Source: JAKLDO01 sp035354435
GTDB lineage: Bacteria > UBP6 > UBA1177
Length of the DNA stretch: 7,263 bases
Direction of reading: 5' to 3'
Assembly (NCBI GenBank): GCA_035354435.1
Contig: DAOQAY010000143.1
Coordinates: 1-7,263 of the forward strand
The position numbers and the translations under genes were made by a program. The stretch's first letter is position 1; the number at the start of each line of letters is the position of its first letter. The notes beneath the pieces are model-generated. The model did not search any database, had not been told where the DNA came from, and saw only the letters and a list, made by a program, of their open reading frames with translations. Of this stretch, positions 1 through 6,344 are shown piece after piece.

Positions 1-1261
1 AACCGACAAGGACGGACAGTTTACCTTTTTCAATAGAATCCTGTCCGAGGCTTGGACCGACTGTACGGTTTTCTTCAAAAGTAACAGGAGCTGGAAGAGA
101 ACCTGCTCTAAGTACAAGTGCAAGATCCTTTGCTTCCTGAAATATGGTGTTGTAATCGCCCATTGAATTCAGGGTTATCATAGCGCTTCCGCCTTCGATC
201 TTTGTCTGGATAACAGGAGCACTGTTGACTTTATCATCAAGAACTATCGCCATTTTGCGTTTAACGAATTTTCCGGTGACTTCAGCAAAAATTCTTGCAC
301 CGTTTTTATCGAAATTCATGCTTACATAAGGTCTGTTCTTCTGCTGGTCGATTGATACCCTTGCATCTGTCAGCATGTCTCCGGTGATATAAGCTTTTTT
401 GTAAACAAGATAGGATGTGTATTCTTTTTCACCGTTCGGAAACGCTGTTTCTTCAAGGAGAAATTCTGTTCCTTCAGGAGCTTTGTCGCTCAGGAACTTT
501 CTTATTGCCGCACGGTCTTTGCTTGTTGCTGATTTGTAACTGAGAAGTGTTCCGTCAGAATTTGTTCCTCTGCTCTGAACAAGTGAAATACCTTCCGGTT
601 TTTCACCGGTATATTCTCCGAGAGGGTCTTTGTCTTCAGCAACTATCTTGAACTCAAGCTGAGCTGTCTGACCGATAATGCTTCTTGCTCTTTCAACATC
701 CTTATATCCGGGAAGCTGAATGAGAATGGAATTGTCGCCCTGTCTTGCAACAATAGGTTCCTTGAGTCCAAGTTCATCGATTCTTGAGCGAAGTGTTTCA
801 AGTGCCTGCTCAACCGAGTTTTCCTTGATCTGTTTAATAGAGTCTTCTCTCATCTGAAGGGTGACTGTATCACCGTCGACAGTTGTTTTTTTCAAGTCGT
901 TAAAGTAATCAAGAACCTTGTCTCTGAATTTGTCCTTGTCAGCATTTTCTTTCAATTTTACGAGTACAGCGAATTTTTCAGGATCGACAGTGACCGATTC
1001 ATAGGGTATCGCCTGATCGTCAAGTCTGATTCTGATTTCGTCTGTTCTGCGGTCAAGCTTGTCCTGAACAGCTTTTTCTGTGTCAACACTGAGTACAAAA
1101 TGAATGCCGCCCTTCAGGTCGAGCCCGAGACTTATTCCTTCATTGATTTTTGATGTCCAGGGATATTTTTCCTGATCAACAAAAGAGGGGATAAGCATAA
1201 CAACAGCAGTAATGATTAGGACAAAAGTAAAAATTGCTCTTGCCATCCAGTTTCTTTCCAT
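1..1261 (-). CDS. secD: Protein translocase subunit SecD (3' end missing)
   Basis: SecD works with SecF in the inner membrane, using the proton gradient to help pull secreted proteins out of the SecYEG channel. I translated 420 codons from the ATG at 1261; the C-terminus lies beyond the left edge. Residues 7-27 form the first membrane helix. The family motif GLDLKGGIHFVL (46-57) follows, then the large periplasmic P1 region (about 60-385). Near the end are the conserved stretches LDDKVNSAPVI (341-351), LRAGSLPAPV (384-393) and RTVGPSLGQDSI (399-410), which precede the second helix. About four to five C-terminal membrane helices are therefore missing. The start is supported by GGAG at 1272-1275, 10 bases upstream. 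It lies 29 bases after the yajC stop, the usual yajC-secD order, and secF would be expected next, outside the window. No frameshift is seen. Confidence 0.97.
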   Translation of the reverse strand, partial: MERNWMARAIFTFVLIITAVVMLIPSFVDQEKYPWTSKINEGISLGLDLKGGIHFVLSVDTEKAVQDKLDRRTDEIRIRLDDQAIPYESVTVDPEKFAVLVKLKENADKDKFRDKVLDYFNDLKKTTVDGDTVTLQMREDSIKQIKENSVEQALETLRSRIDELGLKEPIVARQGDNSILIQLPGYKDVERARSIIGQTAQLEFKIVAEDKDPLGEYTGEKPEGISLVQSRGTNSDGTLLSYKSATSKDRAAIRKFLSDKAPEGTEFLLEETAFPNGEKEYTSYLVYKKAYITGDMLTDARVSIDQQKNRPYVSMNFDKNGARIFAEVTGKFVKRKMAIVLDDKVNSAPVIQTKIEGGSAMITLNSMGDYNTIFQEAKDLALVLRAGSLPAPVTFEENRTVGPSLGQDSIEKGKLSVLVG

Positions 1262-1290
1262 AACTACCAATCTCCATTAATCTATTCTTT

Positions 1291-1635
1291 TTAAATTTCC
1301 TCATTTCCTGCAACTTTCGACGAAATAACTCCTTTCTGTATGGTCACAATGACCTTCGGAGATATTTCAAGCTTGATCTCATTTTCCTTGATCTCGCTGA
1401 TCCTGCCTTTGATACCGCAGTTCATCAGTACAATTTCTCCCTTTTGAAGCTGATTCAGCATTTCAAGATGTTTTTTCTGCTGTTTTTTCTGCGGAAGAAT
1501 GACAAGAAAATAAAAAATCGCAAAAATGAGAATGAACGGCAGCAGCATATTTAAAATACCGATCATTCCGCCACCTTGTCCAGCGGTTTGCGTTATAGTC
1601 AAATCACCGAGCAATTTCAACATGTTAGAGTTCAA
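1291..1635 (-). CDS. yajC: Preprotein translocase subunit YajC
   Basis: Small inner-membrane protein that associates with SecDF and the SecYEG holotranslocon. Numbered from the longest possible start (ATG at 1647, 118 residues), it has one membrane helix at about 29-51, followed directly by the YajC hallmark LPQKKQQKKH (51-60) and the cytoplasmic part LQKGEIVLMNCGIKGRISEI (67-86). Length is normal for the family. The start is uncertain. The ATG at 1647 has no Shine-Dalgarno, whereas a strong GGAGG (1641-1645) sits 5 bases before an in-frame TTG at 1635, so I prefer TTG (114 residues). The ATG at 1623 is 17 bases from that site, too far. The gene lies 29 bases before secD and is probably cotranscribed with it. 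Upstream is the TonB-like gene, 108 bases away, rather than the tgt/queA genes often found next to yajC in other bacteria. Confidence 0.93.
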   Translation of the reverse strand: MNSNMLKLLGDLTITQTAGQGGGMIGILNMLLPFILIFAIFYFLVILPQKKQQKKHLEMLNQLQKGEIVLMNCGIKGRISEIKENEIKLEISPKVIVTIQKGVISSKVAGNEEI

Positions 1636-1640
1636 GTGCG

Positions 1641-1645
1641 CCTCC
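1641..1645 (-). promoter_or_regulatory. Shine-Dalgarno that favours a TTG start for yajC
   Basis: Read on the minus strand this is GGAGG, overlapping the upstream ATG at 1647 and lying 5 bases before an in-frame TTG (1635-1633). Most starts in this window have a GGAG-type site 4-10 bases upstream, so the TTG fits the local pattern better than the ATG. Confidence 0.55.
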
Positions 1646-1647
1646 AT

Positions 1648-1743
1648 ATTTCAAGGTTAATCCAATTTAGCGATGCACTCTAGCATAAATGGTTTTATTA
1701 AGCAAGAATATAAGTATTAGATACAATATATTGGGTTGATTTA
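1648..1743 (-). other. AT-rich spacer between the TonB-like gene and yajC
   Basis: About 100 bases, strongly AT-rich, between two genes on the same strand. I find no convincing terminator hairpin with a T-tract and no good paired -35/-10. A TATGCT hexamer lies in the half nearer yajC but has no matching -35 at normal spacing. yajC could be read through from upstream or use a weak promoter here. Confidence 0.4.
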
Positions 1744-2781
1744 TCAGCTTTCAGTTTTCTTGAAGACGAAAGGATAAGTTACGACTACGATGCCGCCGCC
1801 TTTCGGAGAAGGAAATCTGATCTGTCTGACCGTTGAAGCAATGCAGTTTTCGACATTGTCATTTCCCATTGTAGTTCTGTGCACTCTGCTGGTCGATACA
1901 GCTCCGTTACCGCTGATCGTGAAATTGATGACGATACGCCCTCCGATATTATCGTTCTTTGCAAGTTCCTTTTCGTAGCACCACCTTATTCTGGCAAGGT
2001 TCCTTCTGATATAGCTGTCAATTACCGATCTGTCGAGCGCACCCATAATGACTGCCGCATTCCCTCCTGCTGTCAGATCACCGACTTTTCTTTTAAGTCC
2101 GCTCGAAGCAGCCATTCCGTACTTGCTTCCGGGCTTTCCTCCGCGGCCTTTTGTGCTGAATCCGCCGATGTCAAGAGCATTTCCGCCGCCTCCAGTACCG
2201 AAACCTCTTACTGAAAGACCGCCTGATCCAAACTGGTCGACCCCTTCAAGACCTGCAACTGAACCGAGGTTTTTATCAAGTCCGGCTCCGAGTCCGCCGC
2301 CACCGAAAACTCTGTCATAATTTTGTGCACCGCTTGCTAAAACGCCCATTATTCCTGAAGACTTAGCCACTTTTGTATCAATTGCTTTTCTGCTGGTTCC
2401 TTTTGTGTCGGCTATACTGCTTTTTTTGTTTCCGACACGACCGGCTTCTCCGAGAGATTTTCTCGATTGTGCAGCATCATTGATCCCTTCTTTGATAACA
2501 TCAAGTTTTATCGCTTTTTCCGGCACAAGTTTTTCAACTTCAGTCTCAGGTTCCTTTACTGCCTGAGGCGCAATTCGTGCATACTTTTCGAAATCCGCAT
2601 TGTTAATAAAATCAACTTCGACCGGCGGAGTTTCAACGAGCATATTTATCATAAGAAAACCGAGTAAAAACAATGAGAAAAGAATTGCTGCAAAGTCTCT
2701 GTCAATAAGCTCGAAAAACTCTTCAAGAAACCTTCTTTCGAACACAATGGCCTCGTTGTTTCTGATAGTTAAGCTTTTCAT
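1744..2781 (-). CDS. TonB-like envelope protein with AgmX/PglI C-terminal domain
   Basis: A 345-residue inner-membrane protein with TonB-like topology: a short, charged cytoplasmic N-terminus, one membrane helix at about 29-48, then a long periplasmic part. In order, the periplasmic part has an acidic/proline segment (50-95), a GRVGNKKS motif (114-121), a Gly-rich region (158-216) and a C-terminal domain (about 249-341). That domain carries IRWCYEKEL (265-273), a second Cys at 313 and the FPSPKGGG...VTYPFVF end (323-340). The paired cysteines and the GGG-VTYPF ending are typical of the AgmX/PglI 'tail' domain, named after Myxococcus gliding proteins; the family is broader than gliding. GGAGGG at 2786-2791, 4 bases before the ATG, supports the start. 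No exbB/exbD or other motor gene is visible, so the energy source and partner are unknown. It shares a module with the VWA lipoprotein upstream and is probably translationally coupled to it. Exact function is unknown. Confidence 0.85.
   Translation of the reverse strand: MKSLTIRNNEAIVFERRFLEEFFELIDRDFAAILFSLFLLGFLMINMLVETPPVEVDFINNADFEKYARIAPQAVKEPETEVEKLVPEKAIKLDVIKEGINDAAQSRKSLGEAGRVGNKKSSIADTKGTSRKAIDTKVAKSSGIMGVLASGAQNYDRVFGGGGLGAGLDKNLGSVAGLEGVDQFGSGGLSVRGFGTGGGGNALDIGGFSTKGRGGKPGSKYGMAASSGLKRKVGDLTAGGNAAVIMGALDRSVIDSYIRRNLARIRWCYEKELAKNDNIGGRIVINFTISGNGAVSTSRVHRTTMGNDNVENCIASTVRQIRFPSPKGGGIVVVTYPFVFKKTES
2140..2244 (-). repeat. Gly-rich module, copy in the TonB-like gene
   Basis: Codes for residues 180-214 (begins GVDQFGSGG, ends TKGRG). 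It aligns without gaps to residues 77-111 of the VWA lipoprotein at 4436-4540, with 26 of 35 residues identical. DNA similarity is highest at the 5' end (GGGrTCGACCAGTTTGGA in both) and falls through synonymous changes, so the proteins appear conserved by selection rather than by a very recent copy event. Confidence 0.85.
2419..2451 (-). repeat. GRVGxKKS motif, copy in the TonB-like gene
   Basis: Codes for GEAGRVGNKKS (residues 111-121). The matching EGRVGDKKS is in the VWA lipoprotein (4580-4606). In both proteins the motif follows a Lys/Glu-rich linker and precedes the Gly-rich module, so motif order is shared too. Confidence 0.75.
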
Positions 2782-2792
2782 GACACCCTCCG

Positions 2793-2847
2793 TTATTTTA
2801 CGGTTGAGATCAATTCAGATTTCTCAACCATGTTTATGAATTCAGCC
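2793..2847. repeat. 55-base direct repeat left of the N gap
   Basis: Identical over all 55 bases to 2948-3002 on the other side of the gap. On the minus strand it encodes the last 17 residues and stop of the VWA lipoprotein, here cut off from the rest of that gene. Best read as the overlapping end of a contig rather than a second gene copy. Confidence 0.95.
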
Positions 2848-2947
2848 NNNNNNNNNNNNNNNNNNNNNNNNNNNNNNNNNNNNNNNNNNNNNNNNNNNNN
2901 NNNNNNNNNNNNNNNNNNNNNNNNNNNNNNNNNNNNNNNNNNNNNNN
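2848..2947. other. Assembly gap, exactly 100 N
   Basis: A run of exactly 100 N, a conventional placeholder for a gap of unknown size. The identical 55-base flanks suggest the two contigs overlap and that no sequence is missing. Confidence 0.97.
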
Positions 2948-3002
2948 TTATTTTACGGTTGAGATCAATTCAGATTTCTCAACCATGTTTATGAATTCAG
3001 CC
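2948..3002. repeat. 55-base direct repeat right of the N gap
   Basis: Second copy of the sequence at 2793-2847, here in place as the true 3' end of the VWA lipoprotein gene. It ends exactly where the left copy meets the N run, as expected for a shared contig end. Confidence 0.95.
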
Positions 3003-4768
3003 CTGTACCCTGAATCATCAGATCCTTTCGATCTTTTTGCCCAGTCGAGGACTGCTCCCCATTTTAAACTTCCTGTTTCCTTCGAATTTTTTAACAGCAT
3101 TCCAGCAGCGGCGACGGTGACGGCAAACCTTGTGTCCGAAGAAGCTTTTTCGAAATCTTTAAAACTGTCTGAATACACTACAGTTTTAACAAGACTGCTT
3201 GAATCGCCATCGGGTTTTTTGTAACGAATTTTGATTGTTGCCATCTCATTTGTTGAAAGTTCTGTAACTGGTTCATTTTTCTGGTATTTCAGCTCATCAA
3301 CTATCGGAGGAAAACCGGCATTCGCCGGAATGATCTCATAAAGTGCTGTAACTGTATGCCCTGCACCCATGTCACCGGCATCTTTTCTATCGTTATTGAA
3401 GTCCTCTTTTTTGAGCATTCTGTTCTCATAGCCGATAAGTCTGTACCCTGAAACTGCCGCCGGATTGAATTCGACCTGTATTTTCACATCTTTGGCAATT
3501 GTAAAAAGAGTTCCGGCAAGTTGATTCACAAGAACTTTCTTAGCTTCAAGAAGATTATCAATATAGGCGAAACTGCCGTTACCTTTGTCAGCAAGCTTTT
3601 CCATTTTTGCATCTTTGTAATTACCCATTCCATATCCTAGAATGGTAAGAAAAATGCCTTTTTCCCTTCTGTTTTCAATAAGTTTCACAAGTTCGCTGTC
3701 GTCTGATATCCCGACATTGAAATCGCCGTCTGTTGCAAGTATCACTCTGTTGTTCCCACCTTTGATGAAAGATCTTTCTGCCAGTTCGTATGCCAGTTCT
3801 ATGCCGTGAGCTCCGGCTGTTGAACCTCCTGCAGAAAGGTTGTCGATTGCATCCATGATCTTTTCTTTTTCATTTCCGGGTGTGGGATCAAGCACTTTTC
3901 CTGCGGCTCCGGCATAAACCACGATGGAAACAGAATCCTCTTTTCTGAGGTTATTTACTAAAAGCCTGAAAGACTGTTTGAGCAGCGGAAGTTTGTTATA
4001 ATCCTGCATCGAACCTGATACATCAATGAGAAAAACGATGTTGCCAGCGGCGGCATTTTTCATGTCGATGTTTTTTCCTTTAATTCCGATCTTCATGATC
4101 TTGTGAGCATTATCCCAAGGGCAGCCGGTAAGTTCAGTTGAGATTTTCACAGGGTCCGAATTGTCGGGTTCAGGATAGCTGTAACTGAAATAATTAATCA
4201 TCTCTTCGATCCTTACCGCATCACTCGGTGGAAGAGAGTGATTGGTGATGAATCTTCTTACATTTGAATAACTTGCAGTATCAACATCGCTTGAAAAAGT
4301 TGACAAAGGATCGCTTTTTGCGGATTCCCATCCATTTTCTTCAGTAGATTCATACTGTTCTGTGTTTACAGCGGGCATACTGGCAACTGCACCGTGAAGA
4401 ACTATCTGTCCGTAAGCTGAAGAGCCGCCTGCAATCCCTCTTCCTCTGGTTCCGAGTCCGCCGATTCCGAGAGCGTTTCCACCGCCGCCGGTTCCGAAAC
4501 CTTTTACTAAGATGCCTCCGTTTCCAAACTGGTCGATCCCTCTCACTGATCCTGAAATTTTACCTGAGTTTGCAACTCTGCTTTTTTTGTCACCGACACG
4601 GCCTTCTTCTTTTTTTTCGTGCTCTTTTTTCTGTGGCACAATCTCTTCAATTAAAGGGATCTCTTCTTTCTGCACTTCATTTTCCGCTGTGCGATCCTGT
4701 TTGGGAGGAGTACAGTTTGTCACCGCAACGAGTGCTAAAATGTTCAATGCTGCAAAATACTTTTTCAT
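2948..4768 (-). CDS. YfbK-family von Willebrand factor A lipoprotein
   Basis: A 606-residue secreted lipoprotein related to E. coli YfbK, whose biochemical role is not known. The ATG at 4768 is chosen because GGAG (4775-4778) sits 6 bases upstream; the in-frame ATGs at 4783 and 4780 lie at or before that site. Residues 1-18 are a lipoprotein signal ending V-T-N with Cys19; Asn before the Cys is unusual. A Lys/Glu-rich linker, the GRVGDKKS motif (56-63) and a Gly-rich module (77-111) follow. The YfbK N-terminal region (about 155-220) includes PLSTFSSDVDTASYSNVRR and VRIEEMINYF. The VWA domain (about 243-415) has a complete metal site: D249-x-S251-x-S253, T317 and D347 (ATDGDFN). The C-terminal part (about 425-606) has GYRLIGYENR and DAGDMGAGHTVTALYE. 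VWA domains usually bind proteins through the metal, so a scaffold or adhesion role in the envelope is likely. Confidence 0.92.
   Translation of the reverse strand: MKKYFAALNILALVAVTNCTPPKQDRTAENEVQKEEIPLIEEIVPQKKEHEKKEEGRVGDKKSRVANSGKISGSVRGIDQFGNGGILVKGFGTGGGGNALGIGGLGTRGRGIAGGSSAYGQIVLHGAVASMPAVNTEQYESTEENGWESAKSDPLSTFSSDVDTASYSNVRRFITNHSLPPSDAVRIEEMINYFSYSYPEPDNSDPVKISTELTGCPWDNAHKIMKIGIKGKNIDMKNAAAGNIVFLIDVSGSMQDYNKLPLLKQSFRLLVNNLRKEDSVSIVVYAGAAGKVLDPTPGNEKEKIMDAIDNLSAGGSTAGAHGIELAYELAERSFIKGGNNRVILATDGDFNVGISDDSELVKLIENRREKGIFLTILGYGMGNYKDAKMEKLADKGNGSFAYIDNLLEAKKVLVNQLAGTLFTIAKDVKIQVEFNPAAVSGYRLIGYENRMLKKEDFNNDRKDAGDMGAGHTVTALYEIIPANAGFPPIVDELKYQKNEPVTELSTNEMATIKIRYKKPDGDSSSLVKTVVYSDSFKDFEKASSDTRFAVTVAAAGMLLKNSKETGSLKWGAVLDWAKRSKGSDDSGYRAEFINMVEKSELISTVK
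4436..4540 (-). repeat. Gly-rich module, copy in the VWA lipoprotein gene
   Basis: Codes for residues 77-111 (begins GIDQFGNGG, ends TRGRG) between the lipoprotein linker and the YfbK core. It matches residues 180-214 of the adjacent TonB-like protein at 26 of 35 positions without gaps. Most of the nine differences are conservative (V/I, L/I, R/K, K/R). Confidence 0.85.
4580..4606 (-). repeat. GRVGxKKS motif, copy in the VWA lipoprotein gene
   Basis: Codes for EGRVGDKKS (residues 55-63), matching the motif in the TonB-like protein at 2419-2451. Confidence 0.75.
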
Positions 4769-4774
4769 GATACT

Positions 4775-4778
4775 CTCC
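4775..4778 (-). promoter_or_regulatory. Shine-Dalgarno that sets the VWA lipoprotein start
   Basis: GGAG on the minus strand, 6 bases before the ATG at 4768. Starting there gives a clean signal peptide beginning MKKYFAALNIL. The longer reading would add MMESI in front of it, with no ribosome site of its own. Confidence 0.7.
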
Positions 4779-4783
4779 ATCAT

Positions 4784-4921
4784 TTCGATTGATAATCAGC
4801 CTGGTTACATTTTCAGATTAGTGATCTTTCTGATGGAATTCGTCCTTTCACATGAGGAAGTACAAATATTTGATTTTACTGGATATTATAAAAGTTCAGC
4901 CTTGCGGGGAAGAACTTTTTA
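4784..4921 (-). other. Leader between the araC-type gene and the VWA operon
   Basis: About 140 bases without a gene. It holds the terminator-like hairpin described separately and, at its edge, a perfect minus-strand TATAAT (4885-4890) that could be a -10 for the VWA operon. No good -35 lies 16-18 bases before it, so this is only a weak promoter candidate. No clear operator repeat for the AraC-type regulator is visible. Confidence 0.35.
4890..4919 (-). terminator. Possible intrinsic terminator after the araC-type gene
   Basis: On the minus strand, directly after the stop codon, AAAAGTTC pairs perfectly with GAACTTTT (8 bp) around a 14-base loop that can form a further CC/GG pair. The T-rich tail is short (TTTTATAAT). 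The stem is AT-rich, so termination may be partial and some transcripts could run into the VWA gene. Confidence 0.4.
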
Positions 4922-6106
4922 TTATAGGCGTTTCTTCTTGAATTGACTGGGAGTTTCGTGAAAAATGTTCTTAAAGTATGTGTTAAAAGCCGACTTTGAA
5001 TTAAATCCTGACTTGTATGCTATTTCGAGAATACTTTTCTGACTGTTAGCTGTATCCTGCATAATTTGTGCCGCATATTTTACCCGGGCTGTGTTAATGA
5101 AAACATAAAAATTCTCTCCAAGCCTGCTGTTTATGAGCTGGGAAAGGTGATAGGGTTTAATGTGAATTATCCGGGCAAGATCGACAAGTGTCAGATTGCT
5201 GTCTGTAAAAGGTTTTTTGAGGTCCATAACTTCTTTAAGGTCTGCAAGGCTTTTTTCAGCAACATCGTCAGGGATTTTATTTTTATAATATTTTTTATCG
5301 GTTTCAGGTTCCTCAACTTCCTGAATTTCCTGAAGTTCTTCCATTTCGAATCTGAGATCAGCAGTTGAGACCGTGCATTTAAAGAAAGAACTGTCAGTGA
5401 GAGCAAAGAACGATGTCAGAAAAAACACAAAAGCAAGAGGGTAGAAAAATGTCTGCGGAATGTCCGGTCTTAAAAAATCGGGTCCGTTGATATATCCGTA
5501 AAGATAATATGCAAGTATCAGCGAACAGCCGAAGTAACATGCTGCAATAATTTGTAATTTAAGCAGTTTAACCGTGTCGACTGTTGAATAGAATGTGACC
5601 ACAGTCTTTTTAAATTTTGTGATAAGAAACAGCGGAATGATAGAATATATCATAAAGAACAGTACCTTGAAAAACATCATGAAATGCGGAGAATATTCAA
5701 TATAAACAACTCCTTTTACATAATTCTCATAAAGGAATATTTTTGTCGCACCGGATTTAAAAATGAAAGGTATCATTAAAAATGAATATACCAGAAAAGG
5801 AAGAAAGTGCAGAAACTGATCGGACTTGACCTTAATGATGTTGGCCGTCAGATATGAATACGCAATATAAAAAAGCGGACCGTAAAGAAAAATGAAAGGT
5901 CGGGAAAGTCCCAGCAGATGAGGATAACTGCGGTATCCTTTGAGAATTATGAAAGCGTTAAGACCGGTATCGATCGCAAATAAAATCAGAAGAACAGCAA
6001 AAATCATGGAAGCGGGATTCTTCTGCCTGTTAAAAAAAAGCAGGATCGCGGAAAACAATGCCGCACCGCAGAAAGCAAAATAAATATAAGGTGTTATGAC
6101 ATTCAT
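4922..6106 (-). CDS. Seven-TM membrane protein with AraC-type DNA-binding domain
   Basis: A 394-residue one-component regulator. The N-terminal half has about seven hydrophobic helices (roughly 6-25, 33-53, 68-88, 97-116, 141-163, 184-205, 218-236). An acidic linker (254-282) follows, then a C-terminal AraC domain (about 295-394) with two helix-turn-helix units: LTLVDLARIIHIKPYHLSQL (305-324) and ILEIAYKSGFNSKSAFNTYF (359-378). It ends in the family's TPSQFKKK. Proteins with this layout are thought to sense something at the membrane and bind DNA while anchored; the signal here is unknown. The start has only a weak AGAAGA site, but a strong promoter lies 30 bases upstream and the first helix begins at once. 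The gene is codirectional with the VWA/TonB-like genes 150 bases downstream, which are plausible targets (inference). Confidence 0.9.
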   Translation of the reverse strand: MNVITPYIYFAFCGAALFSAILLFFNRQKNPASMIFAVLLILFAIDTGLNAFIILKGYRSYPHLLGLSRPFIFLYGPLFYIAYSYLTANIIKVKSDQFLHFLPFLVYSFLMIPFIFKSGATKIFLYENYVKGVVYIEYSPHFMMFFKVLFFMIYSIIPLFLITKFKKTVVTFYSTVDTVKLLKLQIIAACYFGCSLILAYYLYGYINGPDFLRPDIPQTFFYPLAFVFFLTSFFALTDSSFFKCTVSTADLRFEMEELQEIQEVEEPETDKKYYKNKIPDDVAEKSLADLKEVMDLKKPFTDSNLTLVDLARIIHIKPYHLSQLINSRLGENFYVFINTARVKYAAQIMQDTANSQKSILEIAYKSGFNSKSAFNTYFKNIFHETPSQFKKKRL

Positions 6107-6135
6107 GCAAGTCTTCTAAAAAACGGTAATAAAGG

Positions 6136-6164
6136 AATATAACAGAAAAGGAAAAGAATGTAAA
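6136..6164 (-). promoter_or_regulatory. Sigma70-like promoter of the araC-type gene
   Basis: On the minus strand, TTTACA (6159-6164) and TATATT (6136-6141) are separated by exactly 17 bases, each matching the consensus at five of six positions. Transcription would start near 6129 and give a leader of about 23 bases. The left inverted repeat of the DUF559 unit begins only 28 bases upstream of the -35. Confidence 0.65.
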
Positions 6165-6192
6165 ATACGACCTTTATCTTGACCTTTCTCAG

Positions 6193-6229
6193 CCCTCATC
6201 CCAACCTTCTCCCTCAAAAGGAGAAGGAG
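6193..6229 (+). repeat. Left terminal inverted repeat of the DUF559 unit
   Basis: 37 bases, the reverse complement of 6757-6793 at 36 of 37 positions (only 6199 differs). It contains a perfect 8-bp hairpin, CCTTCTCC (6205-6212) and GGAGAAGG (6220-6227), with a 7-base loop. The CCCTCA-CCCAACC-type start resembles GC-rich palindromic repeats seen scattered in many bacterial genomes (from memory). Confidence 0.9.
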
Positions 6230-6288
6230 TAAATGCGACCGATTTCGTGTGGCGAGAGGTTTTTTGCTATGGCAAATTACTGTAAATA

Positions 6289-6318
6289 TTGGAGATTTGA
6301 TTAAACAGCTGATAATAT
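6289..6318 (+). promoter_or_regulatory. Weak promoter candidate for the DUF559 gene
   Basis: TTGGAG (6289-6294) and TAATAT (6313-6318) are 18 bases apart and end 26 bases before the start codon. The match is modest and the region is AT-rich, so chance is a real alternative. Confidence 0.25.
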
Positions 6319-6333
6319 ATAAAGCTATTAATT

Positions 6334-6337
6334 GGAG
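6334..6337 (+). promoter_or_regulatory. Shine-Dalgarno that sets the DUF559 start
   Basis: GGAG lies 7 bases before the ATG at 6345. The open frame runs back to a GTG at 6249, but that start has no such site and would add a non-conserved 32-residue stretch reaching almost to the left inverted repeat. Confidence 0.7.
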
Positions 6338-6344
6338 TAAACCG

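Noticed and set aside
1790..2320. Overlapping plus-strand open frames opposite the TonB-like gene
   Set aside because: They are antisense shadows of a Gly-rich coding region (Gly codons read as Pro/Ser/Ala on the other strand), with Pro-rich translations and no family resemblance.
2793..2847. Second, truncated copy of the VWA lipoprotein gene
   Set aside because: The 55 bases are identical to the real gene end and stop exactly at an N run, which contig overlap explains more simply than a gene duplication.
4512..4946. Plus-strand frame of 144 residues opposite the VWA gene start
   Set aside because: It runs antisense through the signal peptide and linker of the lipoprotein and across its leader. 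It has no ribosome site or recognisable domain.
6249..6344. Longer DUF559 protein starting at GTG 6249
   Set aside because: The extra 32 residues are not part of the family, and GTG has no Shine-Dalgarno. The ATG at 6345 has GGAG 7 bases upstream.
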